A stretch of 64,000 bases of DNA, from contig CATKHK010000093.1 of NCBI GenBank assembly GCA_949751835.1, positions 100,396 through 164,395 on the forward strand. Reading direction: 5' to 3'. This stretch comes from Blepharisma japonicum. Taxonomy: Eukaryota; Ciliophora; Heterotrichea; Heterotrichida; Blepharismidae. Positions 62,982-64,000 of this stretch are shown here, one piece after another (the stretch's first letter is position 1; every line of letters starts with the position of its first letter). The notes below the pieces were generated by a model. That model saw only the letters and a program-made list of their open reading frames with translations. It was not told the DNA's origin and did not search any database. Made by a program: the position numbers and the translations under genes.

Positions 62982-64000
62982 TATTATTTTTTATATTTAG
63001 TCTAAAGATATCAATATTTATTGCTATTATTAATCAGTGCGAGACTCGACTTTGAGTTTCTTAATTAAATATATTATTTAATCAAATCCATGTTAACAAT
63101 AAAGAATAATCATAAAAATGGGAATAAGAAAGAATGTGCTCAAACTTTTTAAATGATTAAATATTCAATAAATTTGTAATTTTTAGCACTTTTGAAACAA
63201 GCAAGTCACCTTTATGACAGATATGCATATAAGTTGAATTATTATTCAATTATGAATTCCTAATTGCAATTATACCACTTTCAGACAATTATCAATCTAA
63301 GATTTTCTGTAAAATAAATTAGCCAATGCTTCAACAAGCAAAAAAAGAGCTCAATCAGCCATACTATGGGTTGTCTAAGCTTTAGATGCTTGTGAGGAGA
63401 TGAAGAATGGCACTCAAGCATCCTGTCCGAAGAATCATTTGAGCTGATAAAGATAATAAAAAGCTAAATTAGTAAAAATCCTTTGAAAGTCTTTGCTTAC
63501 TCCATAACCAATATAGCTTGCGTCTATTCATAATTAAGATTAATAAGTGCAAGACCTTGATTTAGCTCATAATGAGTTGATTTTGCTGCAAGATTAAGAT
63601 CTTCAGCAGTTGAATTAAGTTGAAGATTAATCAAGCTGTTTTGGCTTTTAGTTATTAGTTCCATTATAAAGCTTCGAAATATATAAAAAATTATCTTTGA
63701 GTTTATACATAATCTCAACAAAGTTGGCGAATAATAAAAAATGATGCGTAAATTCTTAGTTAAAAATTTGGATATTTTTGCAGTTTTGCCATCCAATAGG
63801 TTCCATGAGCTTTAAAAATATAGGTATTGAGCCAGATTCTGAAGTTAATTACAGAAATATAAGAATTACTTTGATATTATTGTGTGGAAAGGAAGGACTA
63901 TGGAATGCTAATTATGTTATTAATTTTCGATCTAATTCAAACTTGAAATACTACTTTCATAATAGTCAAAATTAGCTGCAATGTATCCCTATATTTACTG
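62982..64000. other. Right-edge region, no gene recognised
   Basis: AT-rich. Two short open stretches exist: plus 63811-63975 (about 55 residues from ATG 63811, ending TAG) and minus about 63663-63524 (ends TAG, FIMELITKSQNS...). Neither has a recognisable domain, Trp-UGA pattern or paralogue in the window. A short minus-strand stretch at 63381-63520 with in-frame TGAs is also open but unidentified. These may be edges of an unrelated gene or chance. Confidence 0.5.

Noticed and set aside
63524-63975. Two short open frames at the right edge
   Set aside because: Short, no domain, and their longest forms need non-ATG starts; kept only as a note in the edge region.

Overview
The window looks like somatic (macronuclear) DNA from a heterotrich ciliate of the Blepharisma type. 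It is AT-rich and gene-dense. Every long gene reads through UGA as tryptophan and ends only in UAA or UAG. In paralogues lying side by side, TGA in one copy sits where TGG sits in the other. Three genes carry a 15-nt GTA...TAG intron. UGA=Trp together with 15-nt introns points to Blepharisma; this is inference, since no marker gene is present.

Layout. (1) 1-9976, minus strand: three tandem receptor-like genes (1-1398, running off the left edge; 2209-5703; 6509-9976), with receptor relics at about 1840-1975 and 10865-11060. (2) 12007-36871, plus strand: three very large tandem paralogues (12007-19590, 21443-29038, 29420-36871) encoding about 2,500-residue surface proteins: signal peptide, about 8 LNR (Lin-12/Notch) modules, a long right-handed beta-helix region, an Ig-like segment, a cysteine-rich stalk, a polytopic membrane module and a cytosolic tail. 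The first two are a recent duplication; the third is more diverged. A decayed non-LTR retrotransposon endonuclease lies between the first two. (3) 37865-62981, minus strand: six more receptor-like loci (37865-41338, 41969-45444, 46652-50101, 50509-53916, 54916-58978, 59514-62981) plus a relic at about 45560-46400. Two of the six look broken (41969-45444 and 54916-58978).

The receptor-like proteins (about 1,135-1,165 residues) have a signal peptide, two consecutive Venus-flytrap (ANF-receptor/periplasmic-binding-protein type 1) domains, about nine membrane segments and a short cytosolic tail with an invariant FF[K/R]F...IS motif. The most interesting point is that their membrane module aligns segment by segment with that of the LNR/beta-helix genes. 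The window therefore appears to hold two ectodomain types (tandem flytrap and LNR/beta-helix) on one shared TRP-like/GCC-type membrane module, rather than ordinary class C GPCRs. A second point of interest is a 528-bp insertion in the gene at 54916-58978, bounded by a 7-bp direct repeat ending in TA, which looks like an unexcised internal eliminated sequence.

No tRNA, rRNA, CRISPR array, telomere repeat or housekeeping gene was seen. Biochemical function, ligand and topology are inferred; no search was run.
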